From Amycolatopsis aidingensis (GTDB lineage Bacteria > Actinomycetota > Actinomycetes > Mycobacteriales > Pseudonocardiaceae), in NCBI RefSeq assembly GCF_018885265.1, contig NZ_CP076538.1:3012001-3076000 (forward strand): a DNA stretch of 64,000 bases, in the 5' to 3' direction. Positions 8,847 through 17,557 of the stretch are shown piece after piece. How positions within the stretch are numbered: position 1 is the stretch's first letter; each line of letters begins with the position of its first letter. A program made the translations under genes and the position numbers. The notes beneath the pieces are model-generated. The model saw nothing but the letters and a program-made list of their open reading frames with translations, had not been told where the DNA came from and ran no database searches.

Positions 8847-9687
8847 GGAACGCCTCGCGCTGGGCCAGCGTCTCCGCGAGCTTCGCCAGCAGGCCGGGCT
8901 GACCGGTCGGCAGCTTGCGGAGGCGTTGTCCTGGCCTGCCTCCAAGGTCTCCAAGCTGGAGAACGCCAGACAGTCGCCGAGCGAGGACGACATCCGGGGT
9001 TGGACCCAAGCCACCGGGAATGAGGCCGCTACCGAATCAGTACTCGCGTTGCTGCGCACGCTGGAGACCCGGCACGGCGAATGGGATCGGCTGTTGCGCG
9101 GTGGCCTGCACTCGCTGCAGGACAAGATTGCCGAGAGCGAGCGGCATACGCGCCTCATTCGTGCCTTCGAGCCGCTGGTGGTTCCCGGCTTGTTGCAGAC
9201 CGCCGAATACGCCAGAGCGCGCCTCGCCGAGGCGGCGCGCAGGCACAACCTGCCGGAGGATCCGGACGATGCGGTGCGAGCACGGATGCGGCGGCAGGAG
9301 ATCCTGTACCGGCCGGGCCGCCGCTTCCACTTCGTGATGGACGAGGCGGCGCTGCGAGTCCGAAAATGTCCGCCGGAGGTCATGCTCGGCCAGTTGGACC
9401 GGTTGATCGCGTTGGCCGCTCTGCCCACCGTCCAACTCGGCATCGTCGGCTTCGACACCGCTTACACGGTCGGGCCACGGCACGGATTCTGGCTCTTTGA
9501 TAACGACCGTGTATCTGTGGAGACCTACTCCGCCGAGCTGAACCTGACCCAGGAGCAGGAGATCAAGATCTACACGGAGGCGTTCGAGGCGCATGCGGCC
9601 GACGCCAGCTATGGCCGGGCGGCACGGGCGATCATCCAGAAGGTGATCGACGACCTCGCGCCGGAGGAACCGGAGGAGGAGCCGTGA
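8803..9687 (+). CDS. XRE-family transcriptional regulator with DUF5753 domain
   Basis: A 294-residue protein with an N-terminal Cro/CI helix-turn-helix: LGQRLRELRQQAGLTGRQLAEALSW (helices 1-2) followed by ASKVSKLENARQSPSEDDIRGW (recognition helix and beyond), about residues 18-65. The rest is the DUF5753 sensor-like domain, with FEPLVVPGLLQTAEYARA and PTVQLGIVGFDTAY as landmarks. The ATG at 8803 gives a ten-residue leader before the HTH; the ATG at 8773 is an alternative. Such regulators control, and are paired with, small neighbouring genes in actinomycetes, often in developmental contexts. Overlap with the DUF6879 gene supports a common complex. Flanking GAAA-N11-TTTC dyads are candidate targets. 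Confidence 0.88.
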   Translation: MTSPRNTNQVSSVHEERLALGQRLRELRQQAGLTGRQLAEALSWPASKVSKLENARQSPSEDDIRGWTQATGNEAATESVLALLRTLETRHGEWDRLLRGGLHSLQDKIAESERHTRLIRAFEPLVVPGLLQTAEYARARLAEAARRHNLPEDPDDAVRARMRRQEILYRPGRRFHFVMDEAALRVRKCPPEVMLGQLDRLIALAALPTVQLGIVGFDTAYTVGPRHGFWLFDNDRVSVETYSAELNLTQEQEIKIYTEAFEAHAADASYGRAARAIIQKVIDDLAPEEPEEEP

Positions 9688-9721
9688 TTTCCGGGCCGCC
9701 GCGCGAACGGGTGGAACGGTA

Positions 9722-9740
9722 GAAACTTCGGAAACATTTC
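9722..9740. promoter_or_regulatory. Candidate operator, GAAA-N11-TTTC dyad (right copy)
   Basis: GAAACTTCGGAAACATTTC sits between the XRE gene and the 35-aa zinc-knuckle gene, ending 24 bp upstream of a TAGCTT -10-like hexamer, so close to the expected -35 position. It matches the left copy at 7495-7513 in 14 of 19 positions. Its position suits repression or activation of the small downstream genes; assignment to the neighbouring XRE protein is inferred. Confidence 0.35.
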
Positions 9741-9764
9741 TCGCGTATCAGCAAGGGTCCGGTC

Positions 9765-9770
9765 TAGCTT
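9765..9770 (+). promoter_or_regulatory. -10 element TAGCTT, predicted leaderless promoter
   Basis: TAGCTT fits the actinobacterial TAnnnT -10 consensus and is followed by exactly six bases (CGGGTC) before the ATG at 9777, placing the expected transcription start on the start codon. No convincing -35 is visible. The same spacing is seen before uvrC and the gene at 51787. Confidence 0.45.
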
Positions 9771-9776
9771 CGGGTC

Positions 9777-9884
9777 ATGCATAACTTCCGGCTGCCGGAC
9801 ATCACCAGCACCTGCGGGGACTGCAAGGGCCGCGGCTGCGCGGCCTGTGGCGGGACCGGCACGATCACCATCGTCGAGGACTGA
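9777..9884 (+). CDS. 35-residue zinc-knuckle-like mini-protein
   Basis: A short frame from ATG 9777 to TGA 9884 encoding 35 residues with four cysteines, TCGDCKGRGCAACGGTGT, an arrangement of C-x-x-C-x-G-x-G-C-x-x-C-x-G-x-G close to a half-repeat of the DnaJ zinc-finger. It probably binds one zinc ion. Support for it being real comes from the Cys pattern, the TAGCTT-N6-ATG promoter arrangement predicting a leaderless mRNA, and the close spacing (4 bp) to the next gene, whose GAGG ribosome-binding site overlaps this stop. Role unknown; similar mini-proteins are often missed in annotation. Confidence 0.6.
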   Translation: MHNFRLPDITSTCGDCKGRGCAACGGTGTITIVED

Positions 9885-9888
9885 GGCG

Positions 9889-10215
9889 ATGCGGCCCACC
9901 GTCATCGCGCCCGATGTGGTGCCCGCGACGTTCACCTACCGCAACGGCCGGACCGAGCCGGTCTACCTGGTGCCCTACCCGAGGGAGGGGCCGGTGCGGC
10001 TGGCCGACGCCGAGGGCAGGGCGGTGCTGGCGTTCATGTACGCGCACTTCGTGTTCCAGTGGCTCGAGGGCACCCGCACCGTGCGGATCAGCCACGGCAC
10101 GCTGGCCGGTCCGCGCATCCTGCTCTGGCGGGACGTGCCGATCGAGGGCCGCTGGTCACCGGAGGTGCTGGCCGGGTTCGGCCGCCGCTGGGCCGAGGAC
10201 CAACTCGCCCGCTGA
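9889..10215 (+). CDS. Conserved hypothetical protein
   Basis: A 108-residue soluble protein from ATG 9889 with GAGG just upstream. It is beta-rich at the N-terminus (TFTYRNGRTEPVYLVPYP) and contains FMYAHFVFQWLEGTRTVRISHG and a C-terminal helix ending GRRWAEDQLAR. I do not recognise a domain. It follows the 35-aa cysteine-rich gene by 4 bp and probably shares its transcript. It precedes uvrC by 49 bp, but uvrC has its own -10-like element. Confidence 0.65.
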   Translation: MRPTVIAPDVVPATFTYRNGRTEPVYLVPYPREGPVRLADAEGRAVLAFMYAHFVFQWLEGTRTVRISHGTLAGPRILLWRDVPIEGRWSPEVLAGFGRRWAEDQLAR

Positions 10216-10252
10216 CGCCCCGGGGCCGCGCAGTGCTGTCAGGGGTGAGCCA

Positions 10253-10258
10253 TAGGCT
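10253..10258 (+). promoter_or_regulatory. -10 element TAGGCT, predicted leaderless uvrC promoter
   Basis: TAGGCT is followed by six bases (GGGACC) and then the GTG start of uvrC at 10265. The hexamer fits TAnnnT and the spacing predicts transcription starting at the initiation codon. There is no purine-rich ribosome-binding site, which agrees with leaderless translation. The -35 region is not recognisable. Confidence 0.45.
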
Positions 10259-10264
10259 GGGACC

Positions 10265-12244
10265 GTGGCTGACCCGTCGACCTACCGCCCATCGCCAGGG
10301 AGCATCCCGGACGCGCCCGGGGTGTACAAGTTCCGTGACGAGACCAAGCGGGTCATCTACGTCGGCAAGGCCAAAAGCCTGCGGAGCAGGCTGAACTCCT
10401 ACTTCGCCGACCTCGCCGGGCTGCACCCGCGCACCAGGCAGATGGTCACCACCGCCGCGAGCGTGGAGTGGACGGTGGTGGGCACCGAGGTCGAGGCCCT
10501 CCAGCTGGAGTACAACTGGATCAAGGAGTTCGACCCCCGGTTCAACGTCCGCTACCGGGACGACAAGAGCTACCCCGTGCTCGCGGTCACCCTGCACGAG
10601 GAGTTCCCACGGCTGCACGTCTACCGCGGGCCGCGGAAGAAGGGCGTGCGCTACTTCGGCCCCTATGCGCACGCCTGGGCCATCCGGGAGACCCTGGACC
10701 TGCTGCTGCGCGTGTTCCCCGCGCGCACCTGTTCCAACGGGGTGTTCCGCAGGCACGGCCAGATCGGCAGGCCCTGTCTGCTCGGCTACATCGGCAAGTG
10801 CTCGGCGCCCTGCGTCGGCACCGTCTCGGCCGAGCAGCACCGGGGGATCGTCGAGGACTTCTGCGACTTTCTCGCCGGGCGCACCGACGTCATGGTGCGC
10901 AGGCTGGAACAGGAGATGGCGCAGGCATCCGAGGACCTGGAGTTCGAGAAGGCGGCCAGGCTGCGCGACGACCTCGGCGCGCTGCGCAGGGCGATGGAGA
11001 AACAGGCCGTGGTGCTCGGCGACGGCACCGACGCCGATGTGGTCGCCTTCGCGCACGACGAGCTGGAGGCCGCAGTCCAGGTCTTCCACGTGCGCGGCGG
11101 CCGGGTCCGCGGCCAGCGGGGCTGGGTGATCGACAAGGCCGAGGAGATGGACGTGCCCGCGCTGGTCGGGCAGTTCCTCGCCCAGTTCTACGGGGAGCAG
11201 GCCGAGCTCGCCGCCGAGGCCCCGGACACCACCTCCCCGGTGCCCCGGGAAGTACTCGTTCCCGAGCTGCCGCCGGACGCCGAGGCGGTGACCGAATGGC
11301 TCACCGGACTGCGCGGATCCCGGGTGCGGCTGCGGGTACCGCAACGCGGGGACAAGCGGACGCTCGCCGACACTGTGGCCCGCAACGCCTCCGACGCCTT
11401 CGCCCAGCACAAGCTGCGCCGGGCCGGTGACCTCACCGCCCGCTCGGCCGCGCTGTCGGAGCTACAGGAACACCTCGGGCTGGACAGCGCCCCGCTGCGG
11501 ATCGAATGCGTGGACATCAGCCATATCGCGGGCAGCGACGTGGTCGCCTCGCTGGTGGTGTTCGAGGACGGGGTACCGCGCAAGTCCGAATACAAGCGGT
11601 TCGCCCTGCGGGAGGCCGCGCAGGAGGGCGACGTCGCCTCGATCGCCGAGGTGGTGCGCCGCCGGTTCTCCCGCTACCTCAAGGAAACCGCAGGCGGCGA
11701 AGGGGAGCAGCAGCCCCAGGAGGACGAGGCCCGGCCCGGCATCGACCCGGAGACCGGCAGGCCGCGGAAGTTCGCCTATCCACCCAACCTGCTGGTGGTG
11801 GACGGCGCGGGCCCGCAGGCCACCGCCGCCGCGGATGTGCTGGCCGAGCTCGGTATCACCGATGTCGCCGTGGTCGGCCTGGCCAAGCGGCTGGAGGAGG
11901 TGTGGCTGCCTGCCGACCCCGATCCGGTGATCCTGCCACGCACCTCGGACGCGCTGTACCTGCTGCAGCGGGTGCGCGATGAGGCGCACCGGTTCGCCGT
12001 GCGGTACCACAGGGAGAAGCGGTCCAAGCGGCTGCAGTCCTCGGCGCTGGACGGGGTTCCTGGGCTCGGCCAGGCGCGCAAGACGGCGCTGATCAAGCAT
12101 TTCGGTTCGGTGAAGAAACTCAAGCAGGCCAGTGTGGACGAGATCGCGGCGGTGCCGGGCTTCGGCAAGCGCACCGCCGAGGTGGTGCATGCCGCGCTGA
12201 CCGGCGAGAACACAACGGGCACAGAAGGGGAAGGCGGAACGTGA
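10265..12244 (+). CDS. uvrC: Excinuclease ABC subunit C
   Basis: A 659-residue UvrC, the dual-incision nuclease of nucleotide-excision repair. The GIY-YIG nuclease domain is at residues ~17-95 ([36 protein letters not shown]) and makes the 3' cut. A UVR motif for UvrB binding lies at ~205-240 ([20 protein letters not shown]). The RNase H-like 5' nuclease domain starts near 395 ([21 protein letters not shown]) and the tandem helix-hairpin-helix is at the C-terminus ([36 protein letters not shown]). A linker of ~25 residues rich in Glu/Gln interrupts the nuclease domain near 475. GTG start; the stop overlaps rapZ as GTGA, as in the conserved uvrC-rapZ-yvcK-whiA cluster. Confidence 0.97.
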   Translation: MADPSTYRPSPGSIPDAPGVYKFRDETKRVIYVGKAKSLRSRLNSYFADLAGLHPRTRQMVTTAASVEWTVVGTEVEALQLEYNWIKEFDPRFNVRYRDDKSYPVLAVTLHEEFPRLHVYRGPRKKGVRYFGPYAHAWAIRETLDLLLRVFPARTCSNGVFRRHGQIGRPCLLGYIGKCSAPCVGTVSAEQHRGIVEDFCDFLAGRTDVMVRRLEQEMAQASEDLEFEKAARLRDDLGALRRAMEKQAVVLGDGTDADVVAFAHDELEAAVQVFHVRGGRVRGQRGWVIDKAEEMDVPALVGQFLAQFYGEQAELAAEAPDTTSPVPREVLVPELPPDAEAVTEWLTGLRGSRVRLRVPQRGDKRTLADTVARNASDAFAQHKLRRAGDLTARSAALSELQEHLGLDSAPLRIECVDISHIAGSDVVASLVVFEDGVPRKSEYKRFALREAAQEGDVASIAEVVRRRFSRYLKETAGGEGEQQPQEDEARPGIDPETGRPRKFAYPPNLLVVDGAGPQATAAADVLAELGITDVAVVGLAKRLEEVWLPADPDPVILPRTSDALYLLQRVRDEAHRFAVRYHREKRSKRLQSSALDGVPGLGQARKTALIKHFGSVKKLKQASVDEIAAVPGFGKRTAEVVHAALTGENTTGTEGEGGT

Positions 12245-13140
12245 CAACGGGTGAGGGGGCCGGACAGGGTAAGGCCTCGGGCATGGAGGTGGCCGTGGTC
12301 AGCGGCCTCTCCGGGGCCGGGCGCAGTACCGCGGCCAAATGCCTCGAGGATCTCGGCTGGTTCGTGGTGGACAACCTGCCGCCGGAGCTGATCTCCACCA
12401 TGGTCGAGCTCGGCGCGCAGGCGCAGGGCGCGATCACCAAGGTCGCGGTGGTGATGGACGTGCGGTCGCGGGCGTTCACCGACGACCTCGCCTCGGTGAT
12501 CAAGGACCTGGACGCCCGCGGCTACAAGCCGAGGGTGCTGTTCCTTGAGGCGACCGACGCCGTGCTGGTGCGCCGGTTCGAGCAGGTCCGCCGGGGCCAC
12601 CCGATGCAGGGCGACGGCAGGCTCTCCGACGGGATCACCGCCGAGCGCGCGCTGCTGGCGCCGCTGCGCGAGGAGGCCGACCTGGTACTGGAGACCTCCG
12701 CGCTGTCGGTGCACCAGCTGCGGGCCAAGATCGAGGACGCCTTCGGCTCCGAGGCCAGCACGCAGACCCGGGTCACCGTGCTCTCCTTCGGGTACAAGTA
12801 CGGCCTTCCGATGGACGCCGATCTGGTGATGGACGTACGTTTCCTGCCCAACCCGTTCTGGATCCCGGAACTGCGCGAGCACACCGGGCTGGACGGCGAT
12901 GTGCGCAACTACGTGCTGACCCAGGAGGGGGCCGAGGAGTTCCTGGAGCGCTACCATGAGCTGCTCCGGTTGATCGGCGCCGGCTACAAGCGTGAGGGCA
13001 AGCGATACCTGACGCTCGCCGTCGGTTGCACCGGCGGAAAACACCGCAGCGTGGCGATCTCCGAGGAGCTGGCCCGTCGGATGTCCAATGAGGACGGTAT
13101 GGCGGTCAAGGTGGTGCATCGGGACCTTGGTCGGGAGTGA
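12241..13140 (+). CDS. rapZ: RapZ-family nucleotide-binding RNase adapter protein
   Basis: A 299-residue RapZ/YvcJ protein. A Walker A P-loop GLSGAGRST is at about residue 22, then [10 protein letters not shown], the DVRSRAF Walker B-like segment near 80, and [21 protein letters not shown]. The C-terminal domain carries [26 protein letters not shown] and the [17 protein letters not shown] signature. In E. coli the protein guides RNase E to GlmZ and senses glucosamine-6-phosphate; in Gram-positives YvcJ hydrolyses ATP/GTP, and its exact role in actinobacteria is less clear. GTG start overlaps the uvrC stop. Its own TGA (13138-13140) is in the same frame as the following yvcK, seven codons before the likely yvcK start. 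Confidence 0.95.
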   Translation: MTTGEGAGQGKASGMEVAVVSGLSGAGRSTAAKCLEDLGWFVVDNLPPELISTMVELGAQAQGAITKVAVVMDVRSRAFTDDLASVIKDLDARGYKPRVLFLEATDAVLVRRFEQVRRGHPMQGDGRLSDGITAERALLAPLREEADLVLETSALSVHQLRAKIEDAFGSEASTQTRVTVLSFGYKYGLPMDADLVMDVRFLPNPFWIPELREHTGLDGDVRNYVLTQEGAEEFLERYHELLRLIGAGYKREGKRYLTLAVGCTGGKHRSVAISEELARRMSNEDGMAVKVVHRDLGRE

Positions 13141-13161
13141 GCGAGCACGACAACGACACCC

Positions 13162-14112
13162 TTGCGCGCGGTAGCCCTCGGCGGCGGCCACGGCCTGCAC
13201 GCCACGCTGAGCGCGCTGCGGCGGATCACCTCCGATGTGACGGCGGTGGTCACGGTGGCCGACGACGGCGGTTCCTCCGGCAGGCTGCGCCGGGAGCTCG
13301 GCCTGCTGCCGCCCGGCGACCTGCGGCAGGCGCTGTCCGCGCTGGCCGCGGCGGAGGATGGTGGCGGGCTGTGGTCGGAGGTGTTCCAGCACCGTTTCGG
13401 CGGTGATGGCGCGCTGGCCGGGCATGCGGTGGGCAACCTGTTGCTCGCCGGGTTGTTCGAGGTGCTCGGCGATCCGGTGGCCGCGCTGGACGAGGCGGCG
13501 CGGCTGGTCGGTGTCTCCGGCAGGGTGCTGCCGATGAGTGTGGAGCCGCTGGAGATCGAGGCGGAGGTCACCGGGCTGGACAACGGCGGGGTGAGCCGGA
13601 TCCGCGGCCAGGTCGCGGTGGCCAGCACCCCGGGGCAGGTCCGCCGGATCACCCTGCACAACCCCGAGCACCCTGACCACCCGCCCGCGGCGGCGCCGCA
13701 GGCCGTGCGGGCGGTACTGGACGCCGACGTGGTCTTTCTCGGTCCGGGTTCCTGGTTCACCAGTGTTCTTCCGCACCTGCTGCTGCCGGACCTGCACGAC
13801 GCGCTGGTCCGCACGACGGCCACCAAGGTGGTCGTGCTCAATCTAATCCCCCAACCGGGTGAGACGGCTGGGTTCTCCCCGGAACGGCACTTGGACGTAC
13901 TCTTCGAACACGCTCCCCGGCTCCGAGTCGACGCGGTGATCGCGGACAAGGACTCGGTGCCCACACCGGCTCGGCTGCGGCACGCGGCGGTCGGATTGGG
14001 CGGGCGCGCGCATCTGGCTGACATCGCCGACCAGGGGGTGGCTGGTCGGCACGATCCGGATGCGCTGGCGAGTTGTGTGCGAGAGGCTCTCGGCCTTGCC
14101 CGAGACCAGTGA
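13162..14112 (+). CDS. yvcK: YvcK/CofD-like gluconeogenesis factor
   Basis: A 316-residue YvcK-family protein. The N-terminal [18 protein letters not shown] is the UDP-sugar-binding loop, followed by [20 protein letters not shown] and [12 protein letters not shown], family signatures. [13 protein letters not shown] and [16 protein letters not shown] come later. In Bacillus YvcK binds UDP-GlcNAc and is needed for growth on gluconeogenic carbon and for wall synthesis; mycobacterial CuvA is the equivalent. The TTG at 13162 is used because the family motif begins three residues later; it lacks a good ribosome-binding site. A GTGA-overlap start at 13137 would require a +1 shift. Downstream whiA follows by 14 bp. 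Confidence 0.92.
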   Translation: MRAVALGGGHGLHATLSALRRITSDVTAVVTVADDGGSSGRLRRELGLLPPGDLRQALSALAAAEDGGGLWSEVFQHRFGGDGALAGHAVGNLLLAGLFEVLGDPVAALDEAARLVGVSGRVLPMSVEPLEIEAEVTGLDNGGVSRIRGQVAVASTPGQVRRITLHNPEHPDHPPAAAPQAVRAVLDADVVFLGPGSWFTSVLPHLLLPDLHDALVRTTATKVVVLNLIPQPGETAGFSPERHLDVLFEHAPRLRVDAVIADKDSVPTPARLRHAAVGLGGRAHLADIADQGVAGRHDPDALASCVREALGLARDQ

Positions 14113-14126
14113 GGAGGAGGGGATAC

Positions 14127-15116
14127 ATGGCGATGACCGCGGAGGTCAAGGACGAGCTGAGCAGGCTGGAGTTCACCAAGATCGGCCCGCGTCGCTCCGA
14201 GGTGGCCTCGATGCTGCGGTTCGCCGGTGGCCTGCACATCGTGGGCGGCAGGGTCGTGGTCGAGGCGGAACTGGACACCGGCTCGGTGGCCCGCAGGCTG
14301 CGCAAGGAGATCCACGAACTCTACGGCCACCATTCCGATGTGCATGTCATCTCGTCCAGCGGGGGGCTGCGCAAGGGGACCCGGTATGTGGTCCGGGTGG
14401 TCAAGGACGGCGAAGGACTGGCCAGGCAGACCGGCCTGATCGACCAGCGCGGCAGGCCGGTGCGTGGCCTGCCGGCCGCGGTGGTCTCCGGCGGGATCGC
14501 CGACGCCGAGGCGGCCTGGCGCGGCGCGTTCCTTGCGCATGGTTCGCTCACCGAGCCGGGCCGCTCCTCCTCGCTGGAGGTCACCTGCCCGGGGCCGGAG
14601 GCCGCGCTGGCGCTGGTGGGCGCCGCCCGCAGGCTCGGCATCCAGGCGAAATCCCGCGAGGTGCGCGGCGCCGACCGGGTGGTGGTCCGGGACGGGGACG
14701 CCATCGGCGCCCTGCTCACCCGGCTCGGGGCGCACGAGAGCGTGCTCACCTGGGAGGAACGCCGGATGCGGCGCGAGGTGCGGGCGACGGCCAACCGGCT
14801 GGCCAACTTCGACGACGCCAACCTGCGCCGGTCCGCGCGGGCGGCCGTGGCCGCGGCGGCCAGGGTGGAGCGCGCGATGGAGATCCTCAGCGACTCCGCG
14901 CCAGAGCACCTGCTCGCCGCGGGCAAGCTCCGGCTGTCCAACCGGCAGGCCTCGCTGGAGGAACTCGGCCAGCTGTCCGACCCGCCGATGACCAAGGACG
15001 CCGTCGCGGGCCGGATCCGCAGGCTGCTCGCCATGGCCGACAAGAAGGCCAAGGAGCAGGGCATCCCGGACACCGAGTCCGCCGTCACCGCCGAGATGCT
15101 CGAAGAGGAGGTCTGA
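14127..15116 (+). CDS. whiA: DNA-binding protein WhiA
   Basis: A 329-residue WhiA, related to LAGLIDADG homing endonucleases with a C-terminal helix-turn-helix. The N-terminal domain starts [16 protein letters not shown] and includes [17 protein letters not shown] and [20 protein letters not shown]. The C-terminal DNA-binding region has [20 protein letters not shown] sequence and [14 protein letters not shown] then [14 protein letters not shown]. In Streptomyces WhiA acts with WhiB to drive sporulation septation genes; it is also present in non-sporulating relatives. Start chosen at ATG 14127 after GAGGAGG. It ends the conserved uvrC-rapZ-yvcK-whiA cluster, after which the synteny with mycobacteria is interrupted. 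Confidence 0.96.
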   Translation: MAMTAEVKDELSRLEFTKIGPRRSEVASMLRFAGGLHIVGGRVVVEAELDTGSVARRLRKEIHELYGHHSDVHVISSSGGLRKGTRYVVRVVKDGEGLARQTGLIDQRGRPVRGLPAAVVSGGIADAEAAWRGAFLAHGSLTEPGRSSSLEVTCPGPEAALALVGAARRLGIQAKSREVRGADRVVVRDGDAIGALLTRLGAHESVLTWEERRMRREVRATANRLANFDDANLRRSARAAVAAAARVERAMEILSDSAPEHLLAAGKLRLSNRQASLEELGQLSDPPMTKDAVAGRIRRLLAMADKKAKEQGIPDTESAVTAEMLEEEV

Positions 15117-15151
15117 CCACTCGGTGCGCAGGCGGGGCGGGCCGAGCTGGG

Positions 15152-16270
15152 ATGAGTGACGGTGGGAGACCGGCGCGGGAGCCGCTGGTCGATCTGGTGC
15201 GGGCCGTGGCGATCACCGGGGTGGTGCTGGGCCACTGGCTGGTCACCGCAGCGATCCCGGTAGGGGACGGCCTGCCGTCCGGGCTGCGCCTGGACAGCCC
15301 ACTGCGCTACCTGCCCGAGCTCGCCCCGCTGAGCTGGCTGCTGCAGACCCTGGGGCTGTTCTTCTTCGCGGGCGGGTTCGGCGCCGCGGTCAGCAGGGCC
15401 AGGTCCCGCCGGCGCGGGGAGCGGCTGCCTGCCTGGTGGGCGGCCCGGGTGTCCCGGCTACTCCAGGCCATCCTGCTGGTGTTGCTCGCCTGGGCCGCGG
15501 TGCTGGGCGTGCTGTTGCCCTCCGGGCTCGGCGCCGGCGCCGCGGGCACCGTGGTCCACCTGGTCACCAGTCCGCTGTGGTTCCTCGCCGTCTACGTGGT
15601 GCTGCTGGCGTGCGCCGATATCGCGCTGGCGCTGCACCGGCGGCTGGGCCTGCTCGCCGCGGCTGTACCCGCCGGGCTGGCGCTGCTGGTGGAGCTGGCG
15701 ACGGCCGCGGGCGCCCCGGCCGTACTCGGCCAGGCGACCGTGCTGCTGGTGTGGTGGACCCCGTGGCAACTCGGGGTGGCCGCGGCCGGGCGCGGCCTGC
15801 CCGGCCCGGCGGCCGCCACCGCGCTGCTCGCGCTCGGGGTGGCCGGCGGTGCGCTCGCGGTGCTGGTGTTCGGCTACCCGGTCTCCGCGGTCGGCGGCAC
15901 CGGCGAGGCCCGGTCGAACCTGGCCCCACCCTCACCGTTCGCGCTGGCGCTCGCGCTGGCCCAGGTGGGGGCCGTGCTGCTGGCCGCCCCGCTGCTGCGC
16001 CGGTTCGCCAGGGCGGCGGGCGGCCTCGTCGGCTGGGTGAACACGCGGGCGTTGCCGATCTTCCTGCTGCACCAGAGCGCGCTCACCGCGGTGGTACTGC
16101 TCGGCGCCGTGTTCGGCACGCTGCCCGGGCTGCATGGGGTGCCCACCGGCGGGGCGTGGGTGCTCGCCAGATTGTGCTGGCTGCCGTGCTTCGCCGCCGT
16201 ACTGTGGCTGCTGCTCAGCACCCTCGGCAGGGTGCTCCCAGGACGTCGCGGACCCGCAGGGCAGAAATAG
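15152..16270 (+). CDS. Membrane-bound acyltransferase-family protein
   Basis: A 372-residue integral membrane protein of about ten helices. The N-terminus PLVDLVRAVAITGVVLGHWLV has the R-x10-H arrangement of acyltransferase-3 family proteins (OafA/NodX), and the C-terminal helix ends near PIFLLHQSALTAVVLLG. FFFAGGFGAAVS is the usual second conserved segment. Such proteins acylate cell-surface sugars, lipids or antibiotics; no substrate is indicated here. The ATG at 15152 follows GAGCTGG. It lies 35 bp after whiA and may be read from the same transcript, but is not part of the conserved cluster. Lumenal/cytosolic substrate unknown. Confidence 0.8.
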   Translation: MSDGGRPAREPLVDLVRAVAITGVVLGHWLVTAAIPVGDGLPSGLRLDSPLRYLPELAPLSWLLQTLGLFFFAGGFGAAVSRARSRRRGERLPAWWAARVSRLLQAILLVLLAWAAVLGVLLPSGLGAGAAGTVVHLVTSPLWFLAVYVVLLACADIALALHRRLGLLAAAVPAGLALLVELATAAGAPAVLGQATVLLVWWTPWQLGVAAAGRGLPGPAAATALLALGVAGGALAVLVFGYPVSAVGGTGEARSNLAPPSPFALALALAQVGAVLLAAPLLRRFARAAGGLVGWVNTRALPIFLLHQSALTAVVLLGAVFGTLPGLHGVPTGGAWVLARLCWLPCFAAVLWLLLSTLGRVLPGRRGPAGQK

Positions 16271-16468
16271 CTTGATATCCGCGTTCACATTTCCGGTTCA
16301 GCTGTTTATTTCCCAGTACTTTCGTCGGCGAACGGTGCCATGCGTCTTGTATGCCGTAGACGTTTCTCGTTAATCTCCCGGTGGTTTGGCCGGTCACTCC
16401 GTCTTCGTCATCACTATTCGCGTCTGTCCCTCGCGACGCGAATTCCCCTGCGAGAAGGAGATCGCCAA

Positions 16469-17482
16469 GTGGCATTCAAGAATTCCGCCCTGCTCGCCGC
16501 GGCGAGCCTGCTGACGGCGGCCGCGCTGGTCCCGCTGAGCACCTCGGTCGCCGCCGCGGACACCCAGCCGGCCGCGGCCCCCGGGGTCGAGTCGCTGAGC
16601 TCGGCCCTGGGCGCGAGCTTCGGCGGCGCGTGGCTCGACGCGGGCGACGGTGACCTGGTCGTCGGCGTGACCGACCGGGACGAGTTCGACGAGGTGACCA
16701 GGACCGGCGCCGAACCGCGGCTCGTCCGGCACAGCGCAGCCGAACTGGACACGATGGTGGACAAACTGGACGCGGTGGAACGGACCGCGCCGAAGTCGAT
16801 CACCCGATGGGGTGTGGACGTCCGGCACAACGCGGTCAACATGACCGTGCTGCCCGGATCCGCCGAGCAGGCCCGTGACCTGGCCGCCTCGGTCGGCATC
16901 ACGGACGTGCGGATCCAGGAGTCCGCCGAGGTTCCCCGGCTCTACGCCGACATCCAGGGCGGCGAGGCCTACCACCCCGGCAACTCGCGGTGCTCGGTCG
17001 GCTTCTCCGTGCGCGGCGGGTTCGTCACCGCGGGACACTGCGAGACCGAGACCGGCGGCGGCTCGCTGACCAAGGACGGCAGGCCGCTCGGACAGTGGGG
17101 CGGCTCCCGCTTCCCCGGAGCCGACTACGCCTGGGTGCGGACCAACAGCAACTGGACCCCGGTCGGGTCGGTCACCGGCGTGGGCAGGGTTGCAGGCTCG
17201 CGGGAGGCTGCGACCGGTGCCGGCGTCACCAAGTCCGGTTCCACGACCGGCGTGACCAGGGGCACCATCGGGCAGAAGAACCAGACCGTGCGCTACCCGC
17301 AGGGCGCGGTCCGCGGGCTCACCGCCACCAATGCGCTCTGCAGGCCCGGTGACTCCGGCGGCGCGTTCATCTCCAACGGGCAGGCCCAGGGCGTGGTCTC
17401 CGGAGGGGACAGCCGGACCTGCTTCTTCCAGCCGGTGCGGCCCATCCTGTCCGCCTACAACCTGACCCTGGTCACCGGCTGA
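16469..17482 (+). CDS. Secreted alpha-lytic/streptogrisin-type serine protease (S1E)
   Basis: A 337-residue preproprotein from GTG 16469, preceded by GAAGGAG. A signal peptide (FKNSALLAAASLLTAAALVPL..VAAA) is followed by an alpha-lytic-protease pro-domain with YVDxxxN-like IT-RWGVDVRHNAVNMTVLPG, and a mature chymotrypsin-fold domain from about residue 157 (ADIQGGEAYHPGN). The catalytic triad is visible: His190 in TAGHC, Asp219 in ADYAWVR and Ser296 in GDSGGAF. Cysteines are placed for the usual two disulfides. It should be exported, self-process and degrade proteins outside the cell. A strong hairpin terminator follows directly. The 198 bp upstream (16271-16468) are relatively AT-rich and presumably hold the promoter, but I cannot place it. 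Confidence 0.93.
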   Translation: MAFKNSALLAAASLLTAAALVPLSTSVAAADTQPAAAPGVESLSSALGASFGGAWLDAGDGDLVVGVTDRDEFDEVTRTGAEPRLVRHSAAELDTMVDKLDAVERTAPKSITRWGVDVRHNAVNMTVLPGSAEQARDLAASVGITDVRIQESAEVPRLYADIQGGEAYHPGNSRCSVGFSVRGGFVTAGHCETETGGGSLTKDGRPLGQWGGSRFPGADYAWVRTNSNWTPVGSVTGVGRVAGSREAATGAGVTKSGSTTGVTRGTIGQKNQTVRYPQGAVRGLTATNALCRPGDSGGAFISNGQAQGVVSGGDSRTCFFQPVRPILSAYNLTLVTG

Positions 17483-17493
17483 CCCGGTGACCA

Positions 17494-17532
17494 GGCGCTC
17501 CCGCACCCCGGCCCCCGAGGTGCGGGAGCGCC
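17494..17532. terminator. Strong stem-loop terminator after the protease gene
   Basis: A perfect 14-bp inverted repeat, GGCGCTCCCGCACC (17494-17507) and GGTGCGGGAGCGCC (17519-17532), around an 11-base loop. It lies 12 bp after the protease stop codon. There is no U-tract, as is common for actinobacterial terminators. It isolates the following SMC-like operon from upstream transcription. Confidence 0.8.
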
Positions 17533-17543
17533 GAATCACGGCT

Positions 17544-17549
17544 TAACGT
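17544..17549 (+). promoter_or_regulatory. -10 element TAACGT of the SMC-like operon
   Basis: TAACGT lies 12 bp after the terminator hairpin and eight bases before the GTG at 17558, placing the expected transcript start at or next to that GTG. This favours GTG 17558 over the TTG at 17549, which overlaps the hexamer. The matching -35 position falls in the hairpin and has no recognisable sequence. Confidence 0.4.
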
Positions 17550-17557
17550 TGCGCCTT

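Noticed and set aside
13137-13406. An 89-codon frame starting at the GTGA after rapZ
   Set aside because: It turns into Arg/Pro/Ala-rich sequence out of frame with the YvcK motif; kept only as a possible start if a frame error exists.
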